From contig DXCD01000068.1 of the NCBI GenBank assembly GCA_019116185.1, positions 1-28,325 on the forward strand: a stretch of 28,325 bases of DNA, read 5' to 3'. Each line of letters begins with the position of its first letter. Within the stretch, counting starts at the first letter, position 1. This DNA comes from Candidatus Mediterraneibacter stercorigallinarum (lineage in GTDB: Bacteria; Bacillota; Clostridia; Lachnospirales; Lachnospiraceae). Shown one piece after another: positions 1-8,304 of the stretch. The translations under genes and the position numbers were made by a program. Below the pieces are notes generated by a model. It did not search any database, was not told the origin of the DNA, and saw only the letters and a program-made list of their open reading frames with translations.

Positions 1-18
1 CAGGCATAGAGATGCCTG
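1..18. other. Short hairpin at window edge
   Basis: A perfect 7-bp stem (CAGGCAT / ATGCCTG) with an AGAG loop sits at the very start of the window. It could be the hairpin of a terminator for an upstream gene outside the window, but no T-tract follows it, so the role is uncertain. Confidence 0.3.
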
Positions 19-58
19 GCATACAGACAAAAGAGTAAGAAAGAGAAGGTGGCATTCT

Positions 59-3000
59 ATGTATATCGCGGATCTGCACATCCATTCCCGGTATTCACGG
101 GCGACCAGTAAGGAGTGCACCCCGGAGCATCTGGATCTATGGGCGAGGAGAAAGGGCATCCAGATCGTGGGGACAGGAGACTTTACGCACCCGGCATGGA
201 GAGAGGAGCTGTCAGAGAAGCTGACACCTGCGGAGGACGGGCTGTATGTGCTGAAGGAAGACTGCCGGATCAAAGATGAAAGCGTGCGGGGAGAGATGAT
301 TCCCCGTTTTGTTATCACCGGGGAGATCAGCTCGATCTATAAGAAGAACGGAAAAGTGAGAAAGGTCCACAGCGTGATCATTCTGCCGGGACTTGAGTAT
401 GCAGAGCGCATTGCAAATAAACTGGAGCAGATCGGCAACATCCATTCTGACGGGCGGCCGATCCTCGGAGTGGACTGCCATGACCTTCTGGAGATCACGC
501 TGGAGCTGTGCCCTTCTGCGATATATGTTCCCGCTCATATCTGGACGCCGCATTTTTCGATGTTTGGCGCGTTTTCGGGGTTCGATACAGTGGAAGAGTG
601 CTTTGAGGATCTGACACCGTATATTCATGCCGTGGAAACCGGGCTGTCATCTGATCCGCCCATGAACTGGAGAGTATCCGCGCTGGACCGGTTCCAGCTT
701 ATCTCGAATTCGGACGCGCATTCCCCGGCAAAGCTGGGACGGGAGGCGAACCTTCTGGATATTCCGATGTCCTATGAGGGGCTCGCGCAGGCGATACAGA
801 CAGGGAAAGGACTGTACGGCACGATTGAATTCTTCCCGGAGGAAGGGAAATACCATATGGACGGGCACAGGAAATGCAATCTCTGCCTGACGCCTTCTGA
901 TACGATGAGATATAACGGAATGTGCCCGGTGTGCGGGCACAAGATTACGATCGGCGTGTCACACCGCGTGGAGGAACTTGCTGACCGTCCGGAGGGATAT
1001 GTGCGGGAAGGAGCAAAGGCATTTGAGAGCCTTGTCCCGCTGTCGGAAGTGATCGCTGCTTCCAGGGGCTGTTCTGCCGCAAGCAAAAAGACAGAGAAAG
1101 AGTATGCTCATATGCTTTCTGAGCTGGGCGCTGAGTTCGAGATACTGAGGACGCTTCCCCTTGAGGATATCCGGCGGGTGTCCGGAACGAGGATCGCGGA
1201 GGGCATTCGGAGGCTGCGCGGCGGACAGGTGGAACGGATCCCCGGCTTTGACGGAGAGTATGGCGTGATCCGCCTGTTCAGTACAGACGAGCTGGAAAAT
1301 ACAGAGGGGCAGATGAGCTTCTTTGACATGATCGGCGCGGATGCAGGCAGTACAGCCAGAGCCGGTTCGGGTACAGAATGCGCAGACAGGAATGGTGCTG
1401 GAGAAGACAATGCGGACCTGACAGGAAGGGAAACCGCTGACGCAGAGACAGAGAGCACAGAGCCTTCAGGGGAAAACCGCGGCGTGAAGCCAGCCCCGAT
1501 CCTGAATCCGGAACAGCTCCGGGCAGTTACATCGGGAGCGGCGCGGATCGCGGTCAAGGCAGGACCGGGCACGGGAAAGACAAAGACACTCGTGTCCCGG
1601 CTGAAATATCTTCTTGAAAACCGCAGGGTCCGCCCGTCTGAGATCGCGGCAGTTACATTTACAAATCAGGCGGCAGCGGAGATGAGGGAGAGGATCTCAA
1701 GGGAGACCGGGAAAAAATCAGCGGGAAGGCTGATGACCATCGGTACATTCCATGCGGTCTGCTTGGATTTCCTGAAGGCGCAGGGCAAAAAGTTCTGTCT
1801 GGCGGGAGAGGCGGAACTGAAAGATCTGGCAGGGCAGGCGCTGGAAGAGACCGGGGCAGATGTGAGTGAAAAAGAGTTTCTTGAAAGAGTGTCGCGGCAT
1901 AAGGCTGGGATTCCTGCCGGAGGGACGGAGACGGCGCCGGAGAAAATTTCACCAGCCGAAGAAGGGATCTGGCAGCAGGCATATGAGCGCTATGAACAGT
2001 TGAAAGCCGAAAAGAATCTGTATGATTTTGACGATCTTCTTCTCTGTACGGCAGAACTGATCGAGAGCGGCGATGCCCGGCCGGGCTGGGAGAAGAGTTT
2101 TCGTTATCTTCTGGTCGATGAGTTCCAGGATATTAACCCTGTCCAGCATCGGCTGATACGGCTCTGGCACAGCGCCGGGCAGGAACTTTTCGTCATCGGG
2201 GACCCGGATCAGTCGATCTACGATTTCCGCGGAGCAGACGCTCGTTGTTTTGAAGAACTGGAAGCGGAATATTCGGACCTGGAAGTTGTCGAATTAAAGG
2301 AGAACTACCGTTCATCTCCCCAGATCCTTTCCGGAGCGGAGGCAGTGCTGGGCAAGACCGGCAGCCTTCATGCCAACTGCCCGGACAATGCGCCTGTGCG
2401 TGTCGTGCAGGCAGAGAGCCCTCTGAGTGAAGGCATATTCATAGCAAAAGAGATCGGCCGCATGGCGGGCGGAGTCGGTATGCTGGAAGCCCACAGGGAG
2501 GCATGGGAAAACAGCGGGCGGAAGATCAGGGGATTTGGAGATATTGCGGTGCTGTACCGGACGAACCATCAGGCGCGCCTTTTGGAGAAATGTCTGCGGA
2601 AAGAAGGAATTCCGTATATCGTGGCGGGCAGGGAAGGATTTCTTCAGGAAGAATCTGTGCAGGGGAGTATCTGTTTCTTCCGTTATCTGAGAGACGCAGA
2701 GGATCTGACGGCAGCACAGGAGTGCGCGAAGCTGCTCTGGAAGGTTCCGTGGAATGACATGGCGGCAGAAGTGATCAGGAATACAGCGGAAAAATTCAGC
2801 GAAGCATATCTTAAGAAAAAGCCGCAGAAATTCCTGGAAGAATGGATGACAGAGATGAACCTGGAAAATGACCAGGCGATGCGGCAGTTTGCCGGAATGA
2901 CGGTATTTTACAGGACTATGGATGAATTCCTGAGCGCTCTTGAGCTTGGCGTGGAGAGCGACCTGAAGCGGTGCGGGGATAAAAAATACACGGCAGAAGC

Positions 3001-3379
3001 AGTGACTCTGATGACGCTCCATGGCTCAAAGGGCCTGGAGTTCCCGGCAGTGTTTATCTGCGGGGCGGAAAACGGGTTGATCCCGCTGGAGAATGAGCAG
3101 CATCCCGCGGATAAGGAAGAGGAACGGCGGTTATTCTATGTGGGAATGACCCGGGCAAAAGAGGAGCTGGTCATTACAGCATCCGGGGAAAAGACAGCGT
3201 TCTTAAAACCGCTGGAAAACTCCGGACGAGAAAACGGAAACGAAGTAAGCGGAAGCGGGGAAAACAAACGTGCAGAAACCAATGCGGATATTTTTTCGGA
3301 TAGTTACATAAGATGGGAAAAAGCGGCAGAAAGGAAGAAGGAAGCCGGTTTCCGTCAGATGAGCCTCTTTGAACTATAA
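59..3379 (+). CDS. EndoQ-like PHP endonuclease fused to UvrD/PcrA-type helicase
   Basis: A 1106-residue two-part DNA-repair protein. Residues 1 to about 400 begin with the PHP metal-binding signature HIHSRYS and contain a CxxC...CxxC zinc ribbon from C273. This arrangement is that of the TIGR00375/endonuclease Q family, which nicks DNA at deaminated bases. A low-complexity acidic linker (about 425-480) leads to a superfamily 1 helicase: Walker A AGPGTGKT at 501-508, a DEXX-box LLVDEFQD, the GDPDQSIYDFRGAD motif, and LMTLHGSKGLEF and VGMTRAKEEL near the end. Two sliding-clamp-like motifs are visible, QMSFFD at Q418 and QMSLFEL as the last seven residues. The start is supported by AGAAGGTGG upstream. 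The helicase assignment is certain; the nuclease specificity is inferred from family membership. Stand-alone EndoQ is the usual form, so the fusion is notable. Confidence 0.9.
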   Translation: MYIADLHIHSRYSRATSKECTPEHLDLWARRKGIQIVGTGDFTHPAWREELSEKLTPAEDGLYVLKEDCRIKDESVRGEMIPRFVITGEISSIYKKNGKVRKVHSVIILPGLEYAERIANKLEQIGNIHSDGRPILGVDCHDLLEITLELCPSAIYVPAHIWTPHFSMFGAFSGFDTVEECFEDLTPYIHAVETGLSSDPPMNWRVSALDRFQLISNSDAHSPAKLGREANLLDIPMSYEGLAQAIQTGKGLYGTIEFFPEEGKYHMDGHRKCNLCLTPSDTMRYNGMCPVCGHKITIGVSHRVEELADRPEGYVREGAKAFESLVPLSEVIAASRGCSAASKKTEKEYAHMLSELGAEFEILRTLPLEDIRRVSGTRIAEGIRRLRGGQVERIPGFDGEYGVIRLFSTDELENTEGQMSFFDMIGADAGSTARAGSGTECADRNGAGEDNADLTGRETADAETESTEPSGENRGVKPAPILNPEQLRAVTSGAARIAVKAGPGTGKTKTLVSRLKYLLENRRVRPSEIAAVTFTNQAAAEMRERISRETGKKSAGRLMTIGTFHAVCLDFLKAQGKKFCLAGEAELKDLAGQALEETGADVSEKEFLERVSRHKAGIPAGGTETAPEKISPAEEGIWQQAYERYEQLKAEKNLYDFDDLLLCTAELIESGDARPGWEKSFRYLLVDEFQDINPVQHRLIRLWHSAGQELFVIGDPDQSIYDFRGADARCFEELEAEYSDLEVVELKENYRSSPQILSGAEAVLGKTGSLHANCPDNAPVRVVQAESPLSEGIFIAKEIGRMAGGVGMLEAHREAWENSGRKIRGFGDIAVLYRTNHQARLLEKCLRKEGIPYIVAGREGFLQEESVQGSICFFRYLRDAEDLTAAQECAKLLWKVPWNDMAAEVIRNTAEKFSEAYLKKKPQKFLEEWMTEMNLENDQAMRQFAGMTVFYRTMDEFLSALELGVESDLKRCGDKKYTAEAVTLMTLHGSKGLEFPAVFICGAENGLIPLENEQHPADKEEERRLFYVGMTRAKEELVITASGEKTAFLKPLENSGRENGNEVSGSGENKRAETNADIFSDSYIRWEKAAERKKEAGFRQMSLFEL

Positions 3380-3381
3380 CA

Positions 3382-3410
3382 TTGACATTCCTGCCATGAT
3401 ACTTTAGATT
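3382..3410 (+). promoter_or_regulatory. Sigma-A promoter for the S1-domain gene
   Basis: TTGACA (3382-3387) and TAGATT (3405-3410) are separated by 17 bases. They begin 2 bases after the stop codon of the helicase gene and lie about 70 bases before the next start, so the S1-domain gene probably has its own promoter. Confidence 0.6.
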
Positions 3411-3478
3411 AGAGTGAGATGAAAATACCGGGAAAATCCTGACAAGAAAGGAATCCCCCGAAAAGGAGATCAGTGGAT

Positions 3479-4309
3479 ATGAAATTAGGAGAAAAACAGG
3501 TGCTGACCGTAGTTAAGAAGGTGGACTTCGGCGTATACCTCGGAAGCGATGAGGAGAGGGTTCTGCTTCCCAAGAAGCAGGTCCCGGAAGGAATTGAGGC
3601 GGGAGACCCGGTGGAGGTGTTCCTGTATAAGGATTCTTCGGACCGTATGATCGCCACAACGAATGAACCGAAGATCACTGTCGGGGAACTGGCGGTGCTT
3701 GAAGTAGTGGATGTGGGCCGGATCGGCGCCTTTCTGGACTGGGGGCTTGAGAAGGACCTTCTTCTTCCGTTTAAGGAACAGACAGTAAAAGTAGAGAAGG
3801 GCGACCGCTGTCTGGTCAGCCTCTATGTGGACAAGAGCGGCCGGCTGTGCGCGACAATGAAGGTATATCCGCTGCTGAGAACGGATTCCCCGTATAAGAA
3901 GGATGATATGGTCAGAGGCACTGTATATGGAATCAGCAGAGAATATGGCGTGTTTGTGGCAGTGGATGACAGGTATTCCGCACTGATCCCGCGCAGAGAG
4001 GTATACGGCAGGATGTATATCGGGCAGCAGGTAGAAGCGCGCGTGGCAGAGGTAAAACCTGACGGCAAGCTGGATTTAAGCGTGCGGGGAAAGATACCGG
4101 AGCAGATGGACGCGGACGCGCAGCAGATCATGGAAAGAATCGTAAAGAACGGCGGCTTTCTTCCATTTACAGACAAGGCAGAGCCGGAACGCATCAAAAC
4201 AGAGTTCGGCATGAGCAAAGCGGCCTTTAAACGCGCGGTTGGAAGGCTGCTGAAACAGGGCAGGATTACGATCGATGAAAATCAGGGAAAAATCTTGCAA
4301 TCTCGCTGA
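3479..4309 (+). CDS. cvfB: S1 RNA-binding protein, CvfB/YitL family
   Basis: About 276 residues. The protein consists of consecutive S1/OB-like beta-barrel repeats: an N-terminal VKKVDFGVYLGSDEERVLLP unit, a middle VVDVGRIGAFLDWGLEKDLLLPF unit, and VRGTVYGISREYGVFVAVDDRYSALIP. It ends in a winged-helix-like segment (FGMSKAAFKRAVGRLLKQGRI). This order and length match the YitL/CvfB family, an RNA-binding virulence/expression regulator in Gram-positive bacteria. The AAGGAG at 3463-3468 is 10 bases from ATG 3479 and only 4 from an in-frame GTG at 3473, so ATG is preferred, although a GTG start adding two residues is possible. A promoter lies directly upstream. The RNA targets are unknown. Confidence 0.8.
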   Translation: MKLGEKQVLTVVKKVDFGVYLGSDEERVLLPKKQVPEGIEAGDPVEVFLYKDSSDRMIATTNEPKITVGELAVLEVVDVGRIGAFLDWGLEKDLLLPFKEQTVKVEKGDRCLVSLYVDKSGRLCATMKVYPLLRTDSPYKKDDMVRGTVYGISREYGVFVAVDDRYSALIPRREVYGRMYIGQQVEARVAEVKPDGKLDLSVRGKIPEQMDADAQQIMERIVKNGGFLPFTDKAEPERIKTEFGMSKAAFKRAVGRLLKQGRITIDENQGKILQSR

Positions 4310-4322
4310 AAATGGTTATAAT
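4295..4322 (+). promoter_or_regulatory. Sigma-A promoter for the HPr-like gene
   Basis: TTGCAA (4295-4300), 16-base spacer, TATAAT (4317-4322). The -35 lies inside the last codons of the S1-domain gene. The roughly 85-base leader that follows contains a small ATGCAT...ATGCAT inverted repeat of unknown meaning. Confidence 0.55.
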
Positions 4323-4413
4323 AAGCAGTAGGAGTGTGCATGCATGATAGATGCATCCGCATTTCTGATTCATTGATCCATAAGTGTAATGTTAGCAGAA
4401 AGGAGAACATGTA

Positions 4414-4653
4414 ATGAAAGTTCAGAACATCACAGATATAGACGGCTTTTTCAAAGTTATTGATTCATGCAAGGGGAAGGTGGAACTGGTTACAGGAGAA
4501 GGAGACAGGCTGAACCTGAAATCCAAGCTGTCCCAGTATGTTTCCATGGCAAATATTTTCTCTAACGGAGAGATCCCGGAGCTGGAGATCATTGCGTATG
4601 AAAAAGAAGATACAGATAAGCTGATCCACTTTATGATGGAAGGCGCAGAATAA
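4414..4653 (+). CDS. HPr/Crh-like protein lacking the catalytic histidine
   Basis: A 79-residue protein. Residues 21-75 (GKVELVTGEGDRLNLKSKLSQYVSMANIF..., ending in an alpha-helical DTDKLIHFMM segment) follow the HPr fold pattern, with a NLKS segment that aligns to the regulatory serine loop of HPr/Crh (here S37). The N-terminal part, where HPr carries the RPA/His15 phosphorylation site, is shortened and has no histidine. If homologous, it cannot carry phosphoryl groups in the PTS but could be a regulator or a serine-phosphorylated partner. It has a strong AAAGGAGA site, its own promoter, and is followed by a terminator-like hairpin before dnaE. The HPr relationship is my alignment by eye, not a search result. 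Confidence 0.65.
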   Translation: MKVQNITDIDGFFKVIDSCKGKVELVTGEGDRLNLKSKLSQYVSMANIFSNGEIPELEIIAYEKEDTDKLIHFMMEGAE

Positions 4654-4683
4654 GCATCAAGCAGAGGATCTGGAAAGAAAAAC

Positions 4684-4720
4684 AAGGGCAGTTTCCGCAA
4701 AGGGAGCCGCCCTTTTGCTT
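4684..4720 (+). terminator. Terminator-like hairpin between HPr-like gene and dnaE
   Basis: AAGGGC (4684-4689) pairs with GCCCTT (4709-4714), with an interior that can extend the stem partially, followed by TTGCTTT. It ends 15 bases before the dnaE start, so it could terminate the short upstream transcript or attenuate dnaE expression. Confidence 0.5.
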
Positions 4721-4735
4721 TAACCGAGGTGAAAA

Positions 4736-7700
4736 ATGAGTTTTGTACATTTGCACGTCCATACAGAATACAGCCTGCTGGATGGCTCGAACAAGATAAA
4801 AGAATATGTTTCCAGAGTAAAAGAGCTCGGGATGGACAGCGCGGCGATCACTGACCACGGCGTTATGTACGGCGTAATTGATTTTTACAGGGAAGCGCGG
4901 CGTCAGGGAATCAATCCGGTTCTGGGATGCGAGGTTTACGTGGCGCCGAATTCACGGTTTGACCGGGAAGTGACAGGCGGAGACGACCGTTATTATCATC
5001 TCGTTCTGCTTGCGGAGAATAATAAGGGATATGCCAATCTCATGAAAATCGTATCAAAAGGCTTTGTGGAGGGATACTATTACAAGCCCCGCGTGGATAA
5101 GGCGCTTTTGAGAGAGTATCACGAAGGAATTATCGCGCTGAGCGCATGTCTCGCAGGCGAGGTGCAGCGCTATATCGTGAAAGGACTTTATGACGAGGCG
5201 AAAAAGACCGCGCTTGAGTACCGGGATATATTCGGGGAGGACAACTATTTCCTCGAACTTCAGGATCACGGGATCCCTGACCAGACGCTGGTGAACCAGC
5301 AGCTTCTTAAGATGTCCCGGGAGACGGGGATCGGGCTGGTGGCGACGAATGACGTTCACTACACATACGCGGAAGACGCAAAGCCTCATGATATCCTGCT
5401 CTGCATCCAGACCGGGAAGAAACTTGCGGATGAAAACCGGATGCGTTACGAAGGCGGACAGTATTATGTGAAGTCTCCCGAAGAGATGGAGAAGCTCTTT
5501 CCTTATGCGCTTCAGGCTCTGGACAATACCCAGCGGATTGCGGACCGGTGCCATGTGGAAATTGAGTTCGGAGTCACGAAGCTTCCCAAGTATGATGTGC
5601 CGGACGGGCTGACTTCCTGGGAATACCTTCAGAAGCTCTGTTATGAGGGGCTGGAGAGCAGGTATGGAGAGCCGGCAGAGGAGTTGAAAGCCAGGCTCTC
5701 CTATGAACTGGACACCATCAAAAACATGGGGTATGTAGATTATTTTCTCATTGTCTGGGATTTTATCAAATACGCCAAGGACCACGGTATCGCGGTTGGG
5801 CCGGGGCGGGGGTCCGCGGCGGGAAGCATTGTGTCTTACTGCCTGGGCATCACGACTATTGATCCGATCCGGTATCAGCTCCTTTTTGAGCGTTTCCTGA
5901 ATCCGGAGCGTGTGTCCATGCCTGATATTGACGTGGATTTCTGTTTTGAACGCAGGCAGGAAGTGATCGATTATGTTGTGCGTAAGTACGGCAAGAACCG
6001 GGTTGTTCAGATTGTCACATTCGGAACATTGGCCGCCCGCGGAGTGATCCGGGATGTGGGGCGTGTCATGGACCTTCCGTATGCATTTGTGGATTCCATT
6101 GCCAAGATGGTGCCCCAGGAACTGAATATTACGATTGACCGCGCGCTGAAAGAGAATCCGGAACTCAGGCAGACTTACGAAAACGATGAACAGGTCAAGA
6201 CCTTGATCGATATGGCGAAGAGACTGGAAGGGCTTCCGCGGCACAGCTCCATGCATGCGGCGGGCGTGGTCATCAGCCAGAAATCTGTGGATGAGTATGT
6301 GCCGCTCTCCAGGGCGGCGGACGGGACGATCACCACGCAGTTCACGATGACCACGCTGGAAGAACTGGGACTTCTGAAGATGGACTTCCTTGGGCTTCGG
6401 ACGCTCACTGTGATCCAGAACGCGGTACAGATGGCGAGGAAGAAGAATCCGGATATCGATATGGAAAAGATCGATTATAATGATCAGAAAGTGCTGGATT
6501 ATATCGGGACAGGTAAGACGGACGGGATCTTCCAGCTTGAGAGCGCGGGGATGAAAAGTTTCATGAAAGAGCTGAAACCCCACAGCCTGGAGGATATTAT
6601 CGCGGGTATCTCTCTGTATCGTCCGGGTCCAATGGATTTCATCCCCCAATATATTAAGGGGAAGAACGACGCATCTTCCATCACGTATGACTGCCCGCAG
6701 CTTGAACCGATCCTTGAGCCGACCTACGGGTGTATCGTGTATCAGGAACAGGTTATGCAGATTGTGCGTGACCTTGCCGGATATACTCTGGGCCGGAGCG
6801 ACCTCCTGCGGCGCGCCATGTCAAAGAAAAAAGGCGATGTCATGCAGAAAGAACGTCAGATCTTTGTCTATGGCGATGAGGAGACAGATGTGCCGGGCTG
6901 TGTAAAGAACGGAATTGACGAGAAGACGGCGAATAAGATCTATGATGAGATGATTGATTTCGCAAAGTATGCATTTAATAAATCCCATGCCGCGGCGTAT
7001 GCGGTGGTAGCATATCAGACCGCATGGCTGAAATACTATTATCCGGTAGAGTTCATGGCGGCCCTTATGACGTCCGTGATCGACAATCCGTCGAAAGTGG
7101 CAGAGTACATTTACTCCTGCCGCCAGATGAATATTCAGATCCTCCCTCCGGATATCAACAAAGGAGAAGCGGACTTCTCTGTTGACGGCGGAAATATCCG
7201 TTACGGGCTTGCCGCGATCAAGAGCATCGGCCGCCCGGTTGTCCAGGCAGTGATCGAAGAGCGGAAAGCCTTCGGTCCATTTAAGAATCTGGAAGATTTC
7301 ATTACCAGGATGTCGTCAAGGGACTGTCTGAATAAAAGAGCAATCGAGAATTTTATCAAAGCCGGGGCGCTGGACGTGTTGGGCGGCACGAGAAAACAGT
7401 TCATGAGCATTTATATCCAGATTCTGGATCATGTAAACCAGGAGAAAAAATATTCCATGTCAGGGCAGATGAGCCTTTTTGATCTCGTGGGAGAGGAAGA
7501 GAAGGCGGATTTCCAGATCCGCCTGCCGGATGTAGGGGAGTATTCGAAAGAAAATCTGCTGGCATTCGAGAAGGAAGTACTGGGGATCTATATCAGCGGG
7601 CATCCCCTGGAAGAGTATGAGGATAGATGGAAGAATGTAATCTCCGCCACCACACTTGACTTTCAGCCTGACGAGGAGACCGGACGGACAAAGGTCCGCG

Positions 7701-8209
7701 ACGGATCGAAGGAGATCATCGGAGGGATGATCACAGATAAGACGGTAAAACACACCAGGACGAATCAGATGATGGCATTCGTCACGGTGGAAGATCTGCT
7801 GGGAACAGTTGAAGTTGTCGTATTCCCGCGAGACTATGAGAGCAACAGAGAATTCCTTGAGGTAGATAAAAAGGTATTCATCCGGGGCCGCGTGTCCGAA
7901 GAAGATGAGAAGGCAAGCAAGCTGATCTGTGAGAAGGTGATCCCCTTTGAGCGGACGAAGAAAGAACTTTGGATTCAGTTCCCTGACAAGGAGACATTTC
8001 TAGATGAGGAGCAGATTGTGTACGGATATCTGGCGGACTCGGAAGGGGATGATGAAGTTGTCATATATTGCGCGAAAGAGCGGGCGATCAAACGGCTTCC
8101 CAGGAACAAAAATATTCAGATCAATCCTCAGGTTTTAAGCAGGCTGATGAATCATTTTGGCGGGAACCGGGTAAAAGTGGTAGAAAAAGCTATTGAAAAC
8201 CACTTCTAA
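4736..8209 (+). CDS. dnaE: DNA polymerase III alpha subunit (DnaE)
   Basis: A 1157-residue replicative DNA polymerase. In order: an N-terminal PHP domain (HVHTEYSLLDG, then TDHGVMYG), the polymerase palm with the catalytic PDIDVDF at 396-402 after the GPGRGSAAGSIVSYCLGIT segment, the fingers and beta-binding region (YRPGPMDFIPQYIKGK, FNKSHAAAYAVVAYQTAWLKYYYP), a helix-hairpin-helix region, a clamp-binding motif QMSLFDL at Q911, and a C-terminal OB fold (IGGMITDKTVKHTRTNQMMAFVTVEDLLGTVEVVVFP). This is the DnaE type, not PolC: no exonuclease insert is present. The start has GAGGTG five bases or so upstream. In Clostridia DnaE works beside PolC, probably in lagging-strand primer extension. Confidence 0.98.
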   Translation: MSFVHLHVHTEYSLLDGSNKIKEYVSRVKELGMDSAAITDHGVMYGVIDFYREARRQGINPVLGCEVYVAPNSRFDREVTGGDDRYYHLVLLAENNKGYANLMKIVSKGFVEGYYYKPRVDKALLREYHEGIIALSACLAGEVQRYIVKGLYDEAKKTALEYRDIFGEDNYFLELQDHGIPDQTLVNQQLLKMSRETGIGLVATNDVHYTYAEDAKPHDILLCIQTGKKLADENRMRYEGGQYYVKSPEEMEKLFPYALQALDNTQRIADRCHVEIEFGVTKLPKYDVPDGLTSWEYLQKLCYEGLESRYGEPAEELKARLSYELDTIKNMGYVDYFLIVWDFIKYAKDHGIAVGPGRGSAAGSIVSYCLGITTIDPIRYQLLFERFLNPERVSMPDIDVDFCFERRQEVIDYVVRKYGKNRVVQIVTFGTLAARGVIRDVGRVMDLPYAFVDSIAKMVPQELNITIDRALKENPELRQTYENDEQVKTLIDMAKRLEGLPRHSSMHAAGVVISQKSVDEYVPLSRAADGTITTQFTMTTLEELGLLKMDFLGLRTLTVIQNAVQMARKKNPDIDMEKIDYNDQKVLDYIGTGKTDGIFQLESAGMKSFMKELKPHSLEDIIAGISLYRPGPMDFIPQYIKGKNDASSITYDCPQLEPILEPTYGCIVYQEQVMQIVRDLAGYTLGRSDLLRRAMSKKKGDVMQKERQIFVYGDEETDVPGCVKNGIDEKTANKIYDEMIDFAKYAFNKSHAAAYAVVAYQTAWLKYYYPVEFMAALMTSVIDNPSKVAEYIYSCRQMNIQILPPDINKGEADFSVDGGNIRYGLAAIKSIGRPVVQAVIEERKAFGPFKNLEDFITRMSSRDCLNKRAIENFIKAGALDVLGGTRKQFMSIYIQILDHVNQEKKYSMSGQMSLFDLVGEEEKADFQIRLPDVGEYSKENLLAFEKEVLGIYISGHPLEEYEDRWKNVISATTLDFQPDEETGRTKVRDGSKEIIGGMITDKTVKHTRTNQMMAFVTVEDLLGTVEVVVFPRDYESNREFLEVDKKVFIRGRVSEEDEKASKLICEKVIPFERTKKELWIQFPDKETFLDEEQIVYGYLADSEGDDEVVIYCAKERAIKRLPRNKNIQINPQVLSRLMNHFGGNRVKVVEKAIENHF

Positions 8210-8228
8210 ATAGGGTAGAATAATTTCG

Positions 8229-8254
8229 AAATTGTTAAAAAATTTACAATTTTT
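8229..8254 (+). terminator. Weak AT-rich hairpin after dnaE
   Basis: AAATTGT (8229-8235) and ACAATTT (8246-8252) form a 7-bp AT-rich stem followed by TT and then GGG. It could be a weak terminator for dnaE, but the stem is unstable and the T-run is short. The rest of the 95-base gap before pfkA shows no clear promoter. Confidence 0.3.
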
Positions 8255-8304
8255 GGGTTTGGCAGTTATCTGACTTTGACTTTTAAGGAAAGGTGGAAAA
8301 AATC

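Noticed and set aside
5054..6649. A 531-codon open frame antisense to dnaE
   Set aside because: It mirrors the DnaE coding frame, and the product is His/Arg-rich low-quality sequence without a ribosome site. Codon structure clearly favours the dnaE strand.
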